The notes under the pieces are model-generated. The model was not told the origin of the DNA and did not search any database. It saw nothing but the letters and a program-made list of their open reading frames with translations. A stretch of DNA of 64,000 nucleotides. Source: Bacteroides thetaiotaomicron VPI-5482 (lineage in GTDB: Bacteria > Bacteroidota > Bacteroidia > Bacteroidales > Bacteroidaceae). A program made the position numbers and the translations under genes. Location: contig NC_004663.1 in assembly GCF_000011065.1 (NCBI RefSeq), forward strand, positions 1,550,001 through 1,614,000, written 5' to 3'. This document shows positions 35,379-43,861 of this stretch, one piece after another. Position 1 is the stretch's first letter; each line of letters opens with the position of its first letter.

Positions 35379-36809
35379 ATGAAAGATACCACAAGAAACA
35401 CATATTTGGCAGTAGACTTTGGAGGAGGAAGCGGTCGGGTCATCGCCGGCTCCCTTCTCCAGGGAAAGCTGGAATTAGAAGAAATACACCGCTTTACCAA
35501 CCGGCAGGTTAAACTCGGGAATCATGTTTACTGGGACTTTCCCGCCCTGTTCGAAGATATGAAAACCGGACTGAAACTTGCTGCACAAAAAGGATATCAT
35601 GTCAAAGGAATCGGCATAGATACCTGGGGAGTAGACTTCGGCCTGATTGACAAAAAAGGAAATTTACTGGGCAACCCCGTCTGCTATCGGGATGCTCGAA
35701 CAGACGGAATGCCGGACAAGGTATTTCAAATACTGGATGCACAAAAGCATTACGCCTGCACAGGCATACAAGTAATGCCTATCAATACACTGTTTCAGCT
35801 TTACAGCATGCAACAGAATCAGGACGTACTGCTAGAAGTTGCACAGCGGCTTCTCTTTATGCCCGACCTCTTCAGCTATTACCTGACGGGAGTAGCCAAT
35901 AATGAATATTGCATAGCTTCCACCTCCGAACTGCTCGATGCACGCCAACGAAACTGGTCGATGGATACCATCCGTGCTTTGGGACTCCCCGAACACTTAT
36001 TCGGAGAAATTATTCTGCCGGGAACTGTCAGAGGAACACTTAAAGAAGAGATAGGCCGTGAAACAGGATTAGGTCCTGTCGACATTATCGCTGTCGGCTC
36101 GCATGACACAGCCAGTGCCGTTGCTGCCGTTCCGGCAACCGAAGGTCAAGTAGCCTTTCTCAGTTCCGGCACCTGGTCATTGTTGGGAGTCGAAGTGGAT
36201 GAACCCATATTGACGGAAGAAGCGAGATTGGCTCAATTTACCAATGAAGGAGGCGTAGGTGGTCACATCCGATTCCTGCAAAACATTACCGGACTGTGGA
36301 TTCTGCAACGCTTGATGAGCGAATGGAAGCTACGTGGCGAAGAACAAAGTTATGATACGATTCTTCCGCAAGCTGCGGACGCAGAAATTGACACGATTAT
36401 TCCTGTGGACGATGCAGAGTTCATGAACCCCGAAAATATGGAAACAGCCCTTCTGAACTACTGCCGGAATCATTCACTTAAAGTTCCCGGAAACAAGGCA
36501 GAAATGGTGAAATGCGTACTACAGTCACTGGCCTTCAAATATCGCGAGGCGGTAGCACAGCTCAATCGTTGCCTCCCCTCTCCGATTCACCGGCTAAACA
36601 TTATCGGAGGAGGCTCACAAAATAAACTGCTCAACCAACTTACTGCCAACGCACTCGGCATCCCTGTTTATGCCGGACCGGTAGAAGCCACAGCAATGGG
36701 GAATATCCTGACTCAGGCAATGGCGAAAGGAGAAATATCCAGCCTCCGGGAAATCAGAGAAGTAGTAAGCCACAGTGTTACACCACAAGTATATTACCCT
36801 GAAAAATAA
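35379..36809 (+). CDS. fucK: L-fuculokinase (FGGY family)
   Basis: This is a 476-residue sugar kinase phosphorylating L-fuculose at O-1. FGGY features are the N-terminal phosphate loop YLAVDFGGGSGRVIAG, GIGIDTWGVDFGLID with the catalytic Asp, VGSHDTASAVAAVPA, LSSGTWSLLGVE and the C-terminal NIIGGGSQNKLLNQLTA. It is closer in appearance to rhamnulokinases (RhaB) than to E. coli FucK, but its place between fucA and fucP supports the fuculose role. It starts 16 nt after fucA. Confidence 0.9.
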   Translation: MKDTTRNTYLAVDFGGGSGRVIAGSLLQGKLELEEIHRFTNRQVKLGNHVYWDFPALFEDMKTGLKLAAQKGYHVKGIGIDTWGVDFGLIDKKGNLLGNPVCYRDARTDGMPDKVFQILDAQKHYACTGIQVMPINTLFQLYSMQQNQDVLLEVAQRLLFMPDLFSYYLTGVANNEYCIASTSELLDARQRNWSMDTIRALGLPEHLFGEIILPGTVRGTLKEEIGRETGLGPVDIIAVGSHDTASAVAAVPATEGQVAFLSSGTWSLLGVEVDEPILTEEARLAQFTNEGGVGGHIRFLQNITGLWILQRLMSEWKLRGEEQSYDTILPQAADAEIDTIIPVDDAEFMNPENMETALLNYCRNHSLKVPGNKAEMVKCVLQSLAFKYREAVAQLNRCLPSPIHRLNIIGGGSQNKLLNQLTANALGIPVYAGPVEATAMGNILTQAMAKGEISSLREIREVVSHSVTPQVYYPEK

Positions 36810-36816
36810 GAAAGAT

Positions 36817-37209
36817 ATGGAAACACCTCAAACTGGCTATCAAGTAAAAACCTACAACGTCCCTGTCAAGCGATATTGCCAGACTCTTGATCTACGGGAT
36901 TCACCGGAGTTAATAGCTGAGTATCGGAAAAGACACAGTCAGGCAGAAGTATGGCCCGAAATCCTTGCAGGAATCCGTGAAGTAGGTATCCTTGAGATGG
37001 AAATCTACATTCTCGGTACCCGTCTGTTCATGATCGTCGAAACACCCGTCGACTTTGACTGGGACACAGCCATGGCACGTCTGAACACTCTCCCCCGGCA
37101 ACAAGAATGGGAAGAATACATGTCCATCCTCCAGCAGGCCGCTCCGGGAATGAGTTCCGCTGAGAAATGGATCCCCATGGAGAGAATGTTCCATTTATAT
37201 AATACCTAA
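36817..37209 (+). CDS. L-rhamnose/L-fucose mutarotase-like protein
   Basis: This is a 130-residue protein of the RhaM (L-rhamnose mutarotase) family: KRYCQTLDLRDSPELIAEYRKRHSQAEVWPEILAGIREVGILEMEIYILGTRLFMIVE. It interconverts sugar anomers before isomerization. In this operon L-fucose is the expected substrate. The ATG at 36817 is preferred, 8 nt after the fucK stop; the open frame upstream overlaps fucK. Confidence 0.82.
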   Translation: METPQTGYQVKTYNVPVKRYCQTLDLRDSPELIAEYRKRHSQAEVWPEILAGIREVGILEMEIYILGTRLFMIVETPVDFDWDTAMARLNTLPRQQEWEEYMSILQQAAPGMSSAEKWIPMERMFHLYNT

Positions 37210-37226
37210 AATAACAAGAAATTACC

Positions 37227-38543
37227 ATGAAACACACTAAGCAGTCTATTATCTCAAAGGATGGCGTCAGCTATCTTATTCCATTCATACTTATTACCTC
37301 CTGCTTTGCACTGTGGGGATTTGCGAACGATATTACCAACCCGATGGTAAAGGCATTCTCCAAAATTTTCCGGATGAGTGCTACCGACGGGGCACTGGTT
37401 CAGGTAGCCTTCTACGGTGGATATTTTGCCATGGCTTTCCCTGCCGCCATGTTCATCCGCAAATTCTCCTATAAAGCCGGAGTATTGTTAGGACTCGGCC
37501 TGTATGCTTTCGGAGCCTTCTTATTCTTTCCCGCCAAGATGACAGGAGAGTATTACCCGTTTCTGATCGCTTACTTTATTCTGACCTGCGGACTCTCCTT
37601 CCTGGAAACCAGTTGCAACCCCTATATACTTTCTATGGGAACGGAAGAGACAGCTACAAGACGTCTGAACCTTGCCCAGTCTTTCAATCCGATGGGATCG
37701 CTGCTCGGAATGTACGTAGCGATGCAATTTATTCAGGCTAAACTGCACCCGATGGGCACTGATGAACGCGCTTTACTGAACGACAGTGAGTTTCAGGCCA
37801 TCAAGGAAAGCGATCTTGCCGTGCTGATAGCTCCTTATCTCATTATCGGACTCGTTATTCTGGCGATGCTGCTTCTGATACGATTTGTAAAAATGCCCAA
37901 GAATGGAGATCAGAATCACAAAATAGATTTCTTTCCCACGCTAAAACGTATTTTCACCCAGACACGCTATCGGGAAGGTGTAATAGCACAATTCTTCTAT
38001 GTGGGTGTTCAGATTATGTGCTGGACCTTTATCATTCAGTATGGTACACGCCTGTTTATGTCGCCGGAATATGGCATGGATGAAAAAAGTGCGGAAGTAC
38101 TGTCCCAGCAATACAATATCGTAGCGATGGTTATTTTCTGTATCAGCCGCTTTATCTGTACTTTCATTCTGCGCTATCTCAATGCAGGAAAGTTGCTCAT
38201 GATCCTTGCCATCTTCGGAGGCATTTTCACATTAGGAACGATCTTCCTTCAGAATATCTTCGGACTATATTGTCTGGTAGCAGTTTCTGCCTGTATGTCT
38301 TTGATGTTCCCTACCATTTACGGAATTGCACTGAAAGGTATGGGAGACGATGCCAAGTTCGGAGCAGCCGGTCTGATTATGGCTATTTTGGGAGGTTCCG
38401 TGCTCCCTCCGTTGCAAGCAAGTATTATTGACATGAAAGAAATAGCTTCCATGCCGGCTGTCAATGTATCATTCATTTTGCCGCTCACTTGCTTCCTGGT
38501 AATCATCGGTTATGGCTACCGTACAGTGAAAAGAAACTGGTAA
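37227..38543 (+). CDS. fucP: L-fucose:H+ symporter
   Basis: This is a 438-residue 12-helix MFS permease of the FucP group: LITSCFALWGFANDITNPMVKAF at helix 1, FLETSCNPYILSMGTEETATRRLNLAQSFNPMGSLLGMYV around helices 4-5 and a C-terminal PTIYGIALKGMGDDAKFGAAGLIM. It imports L-fucose with a proton and is the last gene of the fuc operon. Array B at 38558-38636 follows after 14 nt. Confidence 0.94.
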   Translation: MKHTKQSIISKDGVSYLIPFILITSCFALWGFANDITNPMVKAFSKIFRMSATDGALVQVAFYGGYFAMAFPAAMFIRKFSYKAGVLLGLGLYAFGAFLFFPAKMTGEYYPFLIAYFILTCGLSFLETSCNPYILSMGTEETATRRLNLAQSFNPMGSLLGMYVAMQFIQAKLHPMGTDERALLNDSEFQAIKESDLAVLIAPYLIIGLVILAMLLLIRFVKMPKNGDQNHKIDFFPTLKRIFTQTRYREGVIAQFFYVGVQIMCWTFIIQYGTRLFMSPEYGMDEKSAEVLSQQYNIVAMVIFCISRFICTFILRYLNAGKLLMILAIFGGIFTLGTIFLQNIFGLYCLVAVSACMSLMFPTIYGIALKGMGDDAKFGAAGLIMAILGGSVLPPLQASIIDMKEIASMPAVNVSFILPLTCFLVIIGYGYRTVKRNW

Positions 38544-38557
38544 AAACTAACTTTAAG

Positions 38558-38636
38558 ATAGTGACACTATCCTGTTGCGATAGTGTCAGCATCCCACTCA
38601 TATAGTGACACTATCCGGACCGGATGGTGTCACTAT
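38558..38636. repeat. 22-nt-period palindrome array B, ending in a terminator-like hairpin
   Basis: Four 13-nt units begin at 38558, 38580, 38602 and 38624, exactly 22 nt apart with 9-nt spacers: ATAGTGACACTAT, ATAGTGTCAGCAT, ATAGTGACACTAT, ATGGTGTCACTAT. It is the same unit as array A, 27 kb away, with different spacers. Units 3 and 4 plus inner spacer bases form a 17-bp stem (38602-38618 with 38620-38636, one wobble) followed by a T-rich tract from 38637. Here the array probably ends fucP transcription. Confidence 0.9.
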
Positions 38637-38729
38637 CTTTTTTCTTTTTTATAAACTATTCCTTTTTTCTTCGTATCTTAATTTAATTTGTTTACATTTG
38701 TCTTTCGATTTCAATAATCTGTTAACCCG

Positions 38730-39281
38730 ATGACCCCAAACCAAGACGAAAGACTTTTAGCGCAACAATTCGAAACAATATTCACGAAATATTATTCGGT
38801 AGTGAAATATTTCGCCCTAATGCTGCTTAAATCCGAAGAAGACGCAAAGGATATTACCCAAGATGTTTTCACTAAACTATGGACTAAGCCTGAATTATGG
38901 ACGGAAGTTCCTAATCCGACTCCTTATATCTATACCCTTACTAAAAGTACAACTCTCAATTTTATCAAACACAAAAAAGTAGAATTGGCTTATCAGGAGA
39001 AAATTATAGAAAAGTCTCTCATCGACGAACTTTTCCAATCAGAAGATACACTCAATCCCATCTATTATAAAGAGGCTCAACTAATCATCAAATTAGTTCT
39101 CGAACGCCTTCCGGAGCAACGCAGAATGATTTTCGAAATGAGTCGTTTCAAGCATATGAGCAATCTTGAGATAGCCGAGAAACTAAATATTTCGAAACGA
39201 ACAGTGGAACATCACATCTACTTAACTCTGCTTGAAATGAAAAAAATCATCTTTTTTGCATTTTTTTTGCTGTTCCCTTAA
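38730..39281 (+). CDS. ECF RNA polymerase sigma factor of the PUL
   Basis: This is a 183-residue Bacteroidota ECF sigma-70: region 2 (FTKYYSVVKYFALMLLKSEEDAKDITQDVFTKLWTKPEL) and region 4 (LERLPEQRRMIFEMSRFKHMSNLEIAEKLNISKRTVEHHIYLTLLEMKK). The C terminus ends in a short hydrophobic run. It pairs with the FecR-type anti-sigma 59 nt downstream and is expected to activate the susCD operon when substrate engages the SusC protein. A -7-like TACATTTG is at 38693-38700. Confidence 0.92.
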   Translation: MTPNQDERLLAQQFETIFTKYYSVVKYFALMLLKSEEDAKDITQDVFTKLWTKPELWTEVPNPTPYIYTLTKSTTLNFIKHKKVELAYQEKIIEKSLIDELFQSEDTLNPIYYKEAQLIIKLVLERLPEQRRMIFEMSRFKHMSNLEIAEKLNISKRTVEHHIYLTLLEMKKIIFFAFFLLFP

Positions 39282-39340
39282 GTAAGCTGCCTTAGTTAAT
39301 TGAAGTATTAATATAACAGTTATAATATTAATACCTCAAT

Positions 39341-40327
39341 ATGAAGAATTACTTTCAGAAAATAATAACATTATTCACCGGAAACGACTATCCGGAATCG
39401 ACCCAGCAAGATTTCTACAAGTGGCTGGTAGATGAAGAGCATACTTCCGAAAAAGACGAAGCATTACAAAAATTATGGGATGAGGCTCATAAACAGAGAA
39501 CTGCAACCGACATGCAGGAGGCTTATGAACTTTTGAAAAAGAATGCCGGAATACCTCCCATACAACGAAAAAGAACAATCCGACCGATTCATATATGGCA
39601 GACTGTCGCTGCAGTTTTATTTATAGTAGCGGCTTCTTCCGTTTACCTTTCTACAATCGGTAAAGATGCAGAAGAAAACCTTATTCAACAATATATTCCT
39701 ACTGCTGAAATTAGGACTCTCACTCTACCCGATGGAACTCAGGTACAACTGAACTCACAAAGTACACTTTTATATCCGCAAAACTTTACCGGTAAAGATC
39801 GTAGTGTATTTTTGATTGGTGAAGCCAACTTTAAAGTTAAACCGGATAAAAAACATCCGTTCATCGTCAAGTCCAATGATTTTCAGGTGACGGCGTTGGG
39901 TACGGAGTTCAACGTTTCGGCTTATCCGGAAAATCCGGTGTTGGCAGCCACATTGATTTCAGGAAGCGTATTGGTAGAATACAATGATTTAAAATCGCAG
40001 GTGATTCTAAAACCGAATGAGCAGCTGGCTTATAACAAAAATACTCATTACCATAGCCTGGACCATCCGGATATGAAAGAAGTTACCGCCTGGCAACGTG
40101 GAGAACTTGTGTTCAGAGAAATGTCCGTCAAAGATATCATCACAATCCTTGAACGTAAATATCCTTATACATTCGAGTATCAGCTCAAAACGCTGAAAGA
40201 CGACAGATACAGTTTCCGGTTTAAAGACCAGGCACCACTATCTGAGGTAATGGATGTGATAGTAAATGTAGTAGGTCAAATGAACTATAAGATAAAAGGA
40301 GACCGCTGCTACTTAATCCCAAAGTAA
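39341..40327 (+). CDS. FecR-type anti-sigma factor
   Basis: This is a 328-residue protein: a cytoplasmic N-terminal sigma-binding part (1-80), one membrane helix at about 85-105 (TVAAVLFIVAASSVYL), then a periplasmic FecR domain (IRTLTLPDGTQVQLNSQSTLLYPQNF, GEANFKVKPDKKHPFIV) and a C-terminal secretin/TonB-type short domain. It transmits the state of the SusC STN domain to the ECF sigma factor, as in FecIRA-type signalling. It is separated from susC by a 197-nt leader that carries the antisense RNA candidate. Confidence 0.93.
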   Translation: MKNYFQKIITLFTGNDYPESTQQDFYKWLVDEEHTSEKDEALQKLWDEAHKQRTATDMQEAYELLKKNAGIPPIQRKRTIRPIHIWQTVAAVLFIVAASSVYLSTIGKDAEENLIQQYIPTAEIRTLTLPDGTQVQLNSQSTLLYPQNFTGKDRSVFLIGEANFKVKPDKKHPFIVKSNDFQVTALGTEFNVSAYPENPVLAATLISGSVLVEYNDLKSQVILKPNEQLAYNKNTHYHSLDHPDMKEVTAWQRGELVFREMSVKDIITILERKYPYTFEYQLKTLKDDRYSFRFKDQAPLSEVMDVIVNVVGQMNYKIKGDRCYLIPK

Positions 40328-40396
40328 TGGGTATCATCCCAAAAGAAAAACAGTAAAAAAACAACAATATAATAACCTTTTTAACCACTAAAGATT

Positions 40397-40538
40397 CATG
40401 CAAAAAAGTATCCGGAACGGAGCCCTAACTCTATCCCGGATATGAAATCAAGATTCTCAATATTAGAGTTTTACTCTATTCAATTACCGTGAAATAATTT
40501 AGTTAATAACCTAATACTAAGAAAATGCTACAAATTTA
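40397..40538 (-). ncRNA. candidate antisense sRNA opposite the susC leader (promoter included)
   Basis: On the minus strand a -7 box TAAATTTG (40531-40538) lies over the first codons of susC. TTTG elements stand at 40555-40558 and 40562-40565, spaced 16 and 23 nt from it rather than the ideal 20. About 90 nt downstream on that strand comes a stem TATCCGG / CCGGATA (40436-40442 with 40409-40415) followed by C and T6 (complement of 40402-40407), a plausible intrinsic terminator. The product would be about 120 nt, antisense to the whole leader between anti-sigma gene and susC. Cis-antisense sRNAs at this position are known to repress ECF-controlled PULs in Bacteroides (DonS type). Confidence 0.55.
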
Positions 40539-43500
40539 TGAATTTATAGTAGATCAAACCGCAAAGGGAAGAAGTTTTTTACTTTTTTTCTGTTTGTTGA
40601 TGATGCAAACACCCTCCTTTGCACAAAATAGTGCCAAGATCACGATTCAGAAGAAAAATATATCTGTTATCGAGGCACTTAAGGAAATAGAAAAACAATC
40701 CGATTATTCTGTCGGATACAATGATTCGCAACTGAAAAACAAGCCTGTTTTAAATCTTGACCTAAAAGCAGCGACACTTGAATATGCCCTTTCGCAAATC
40801 CTTCGGGGAAGTGGATTTACTTATCAGTTCAAAGATAAGTATATCATGATTATTCCCGACAAGAAACTTAAAGAAACTCCTACAAAAAAAGTAAGTGGAA
40901 TAGTAATCGATGAAAATAATGAGCCACTGATCGGAGTGAATATTAAAGTAGAAGGAAGCTCTGAAGGTGCAATCACCGACATTGATGGTAATTTCAATAT
41001 AATGGCTCCTCAAGGCAGCACATTAAGCTTCACTTACGTGGGATATACACCTCAAACTGTAAAAATAACAGATAAGAATATCTACGAAATAAGATTGGCA
41101 AGTGATACTAAACAACTGAACGAAGTGGTAGTCACCGCTTTAGGTATCAAACGCGAACAAAAAGCGTTAAGTTACAATGTACAACAAGTCAAGAGCGATC
41201 AATTGACTACAATCAAAGACGCCAACTTCGTCAACAGCTTGAGTGGCAAGGTAGCAGGTGTCATTATCAATAGCAGTTCTTCCGGTGTCGGCGGTGCCAG
41301 CAAAGTAGTGATGCGCGGTACAAAATCCATCGAAAAGAGTAATAATGCACTTTATGTAATCGACGGTATACCTATGTATAACTTCGGAGGTGGTGGCAGC
41401 ACAGAATTTGGTTCAAAAGGAGAGACGGAAAGTATTGCCGACCTCAATCCGGATGACATCGAAAGTCTGTCCGTTCTTACGGGAGCAGCCGCAGCCGCCC
41501 TTTATGGTAGCAATGCTGCAAATGGAGCTATTATTGTCACTACAAAAAAAGGGAAAATAGGGAAATTACAGGCCAGTGTTTCTACCGGCATCGACTGGTT
41601 GAAACCATTCGTAATGCCTAAGTTTCAAAACCGTTACGGGACAGGAAGTAACGGTAAATCTGACGGTTCCACCGTATGGAGCTGGGGACCGAAGATGGGA
41701 AACAGTCCTGGCTACGACCCCAACGACTTTCTAAAAACAGGAGCTGTTTACAACAATTCAGTCACTTTATCCACCGGTACGGAAAAGAACCAGACTTTCT
41801 TCTCTGCCGCTGCGCTGAACTCCGACGGAATGATTCCCAACAATAGGTATAACAGATATAATTTTACTTTCCGCAACACTACAAGTTTCCTCAATGACAA
41901 GATGAAACTAGACGTAGGAGCCAGCTACATCCTGCAAAACGACCGTAATATGACTAATCAGGGACAGTATTCCAATCCTTTAGTTCCTGCTTACCTTTAT
42001 CCGCGTGGTGATAATTTCTCTACAGTCAAGGTCTTTGAACGCTACAACGAAGCTCGCAAAATCAACGAACAGTTCTGGCCATCGGGCGAAGGTGACCTCC
42101 GCATGCAGAATCCTTATTGGATAGCCTATCGTAATCTACGTGAAAACAGTAAAAAACGTTATATGCTCTCTGCAGGATTAACTTACGACGTACTCGACTG
42201 GCTAAGTTTATCAGGACGCATCCGCATAGATAATTCAAACAACACGTATGAGCAAAAATACTATGCAAGTACCATCACTACACTTACCGAAGGTAGCGAA
42301 CAAGGATACTACGGCATAGAAAAGAGTGGAAACAGCCAGACGTACGCTGACTTTCTTGTAAATATTAACAAGAGAGTGGGCGACTTCACTATCGTAGCCA
42401 ATATTGGTACATCATTAAGCGACAACAGCTATGATATGCTAGGCTACAACGGTCCGATACAGGAAAAAGGAATACCTAATGTATTCAACGTATTCGACCT
42501 TGATAACACAAAGAAACGCGCCACACAAGAAGGATGGGAAGAAATGACCCAATCCATATTTGCAAGTGCGGAAGTGGGATGGAAGAGTATGCTCTATCTT
42601 ACTTTAACAGGACGTAACGACTGGGCTTCACAATTACTGGGTTCGTCACAAACCTCTTTCTTCTATCCCTCCGTCGGACTTTCCGGCGTGATCAGCGAAA
42701 TGGTCAAGCTCCCCGAATGGATTGATTATTTGAAAGTACGCGGATCATTCAGTTCCGTAGGTATGCCCTACCCTCGATTCCTGACTATCCCAACTTATAA
42801 ATATGATACCACGATATTAGGATGGCTACCCAAAACACATTATCCTATCGGTAAGCTTTATCCGGAACGTACGGATTCATGGGAAGCCGGCTTAGACGCC
42901 ACTTTCTTCAAAGACCTTCGCCTAAGTGCTTCATTCTACTATGCCAATACTTATAACCAAACCTTCGACCCCAAAATATCCGCTTCCTTCGGATACTCCA
43001 AATTCTACGTTCAAACAGGTTACGTTCGCAATATGGGTATGGAAGGAATGTTGAGCTACGGACACCGCTGGAATGAATTTGGCTGGAATAGCAATTTTAC
43101 TTTCTCATGGAATAAAAACAAGATTATTGAATTAGTAAAAGACTTCCATCACCCCGAGACAGGCAAGATACTCAATATACCCGAACTTGAAATGAATGGC
43201 TTGGGCTATTCACGTTTCATCTTGAAAGAAGGCGGAACTTTGGGCGACCTCTACTCTAAAGCCGACCTTGTACGTAATGACAAAGGTTATATTGAGATGG
43301 ACGCCAATGGTGCTTTGGCCAAAGATGCCAACGTAGAACCGATCAAATTGGGAAGCGTGTTACCTAAAGCCAACTTTGCTTTCAGTAACGAGTTCACATA
43401 CAAAGGTGTTTCTGCCGGCTTCCTGCTTTCCTGCCGGTTGGGAGGTATCGTTTATTCTGCCACGCAAGCAGCTCTCGACCAATACGGAGTATCTGAAGCC

Positions 43501-43857
43501 AGTGCAAAAGCCCGCGACGCAGGTGGTGTAGTTATCAACGGACGCACTATGATCAATGCCCAGCAATGGTACGAGACAATTGGTAGTTCCAGCGGACTCC
43601 CGCAATACTATACTTACAGCGCGACTAATATTCGCCTGCAAGAAGCACATATCGGATATACTATTCCCCGCCGTTGGTTGAAAAACATATGTGATATCAA
43701 CGTGTCTTTGGTAGGACGTAATCTCTGGATGATTTATTGCAAAGCACCTTTCGATCCCGAATCAGTCGCTACTACCAGCAACTATTATCAAGGGATAGAT
43801 TACTTCATGATGCCGAGCACCCGCAACATCGGGTTTAATGTTAAGTTTAACTTCTAA
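40525..43857 (+). CDS. SusC-family TonB-dependent outer-membrane transporter with STN domain
   Basis: This is a 1110-residue protein: signal peptide to about residue 34 (PSFAQN), STN signalling domain at 36-105 (ITIQKKNISVIEALKEIEKQSDYSVGYN), a CarboxypepD_reg-like domain (VSGIVIDENNEPLIGVNIKVEG), plug (NEVVVTALGIKREQKALSYNVQQV, LTGAAAAALYGSNAANGAIIVTTKKG) and the beta-barrel to the C terminus (GFNVKFNF). The STN domain fits regulation through the upstream FecR/ECF pair. It imports oligosaccharide released at the surface together with the SusD-like partner 4 nt downstream. The likely substrate is an N-glycan, inferred from the GH18 gene. Confidence 0.94.
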   Translation: MLQIYEFIVDQTAKGRSFLLFFCLLMMQTPSFAQNSAKITIQKKNISVIEALKEIEKQSDYSVGYNDSQLKNKPVLNLDLKAATLEYALSQILRGSGFTYQFKDKYIMIIPDKKLKETPTKKVSGIVIDENNEPLIGVNIKVEGSSEGAITDIDGNFNIMAPQGSTLSFTYVGYTPQTVKITDKNIYEIRLASDTKQLNEVVVTALGIKREQKALSYNVQQVKSDQLTTIKDANFVNSLSGKVAGVIINSSSSGVGGASKVVMRGTKSIEKSNNALYVIDGIPMYNFGGGGSTEFGSKGETESIADLNPDDIESLSVLTGAAAAALYGSNAANGAIIVTTKKGKIGKLQASVSTGIDWLKPFVMPKFQNRYGTGSNGKSDGSTVWSWGPKMGNSPGYDPNDFLKTGAVYNNSVTLSTGTEKNQTFFSAAALNSDGMIPNNRYNRYNFTFRNTTSFLNDKMKLDVGASYILQNDRNMTNQGQYSNPLVPAYLYPRGDNFSTVKVFERYNEARKINEQFWPSGEGDLRMQNPYWIAYRNLRENSKKRYMLSAGLTYDVLDWLSLSGRIRIDNSNNTYEQKYYASTITTLTEGSEQGYYGIEKSGNSQTYADFLVNINKRVGDFTIVANIGTSLSDNSYDMLGYNGPIQEKGIPNVFNVFDLDNTKKRATQEGWEEMTQSIFASAEVGWKSMLYLTLTGRNDWASQLLGSSQTSFFYPSVGLSGVISEMVKLPEWIDYLKVRGSFSSVGMPYPRFLTIPTYKYDTTILGWLPKTHYPIGKLYPERTDSWEAGLDATFFKDLRLSASFYYANTYNQTFDPKISASFGYSKFYVQTGYVRNMGMEGMLSYGHRWNEFGWNSNFTFSWNKNKIIELVKDFHHPETGKILNIPELEMNGLGYSRFILKEGGTLGDLYSKADLVRNDKGYIEMDANGALAKDANVEPIKLGSVLPKANFAFSNEFTYKGVSAGFLLSCRLGGIVYSATQAALDQYGVSEASAKARDAGGVVINGRTMINAQQWYETIGSSSGLPQYYTYSATNIRLQEAHIGYTIPRRWLKNICDINVSLVGRNLWMIYCKAPFDPESVATTSNYYQGIDYFMMPSTRNIGFNVKFNF

Positions 43858-43861
43858 AACC

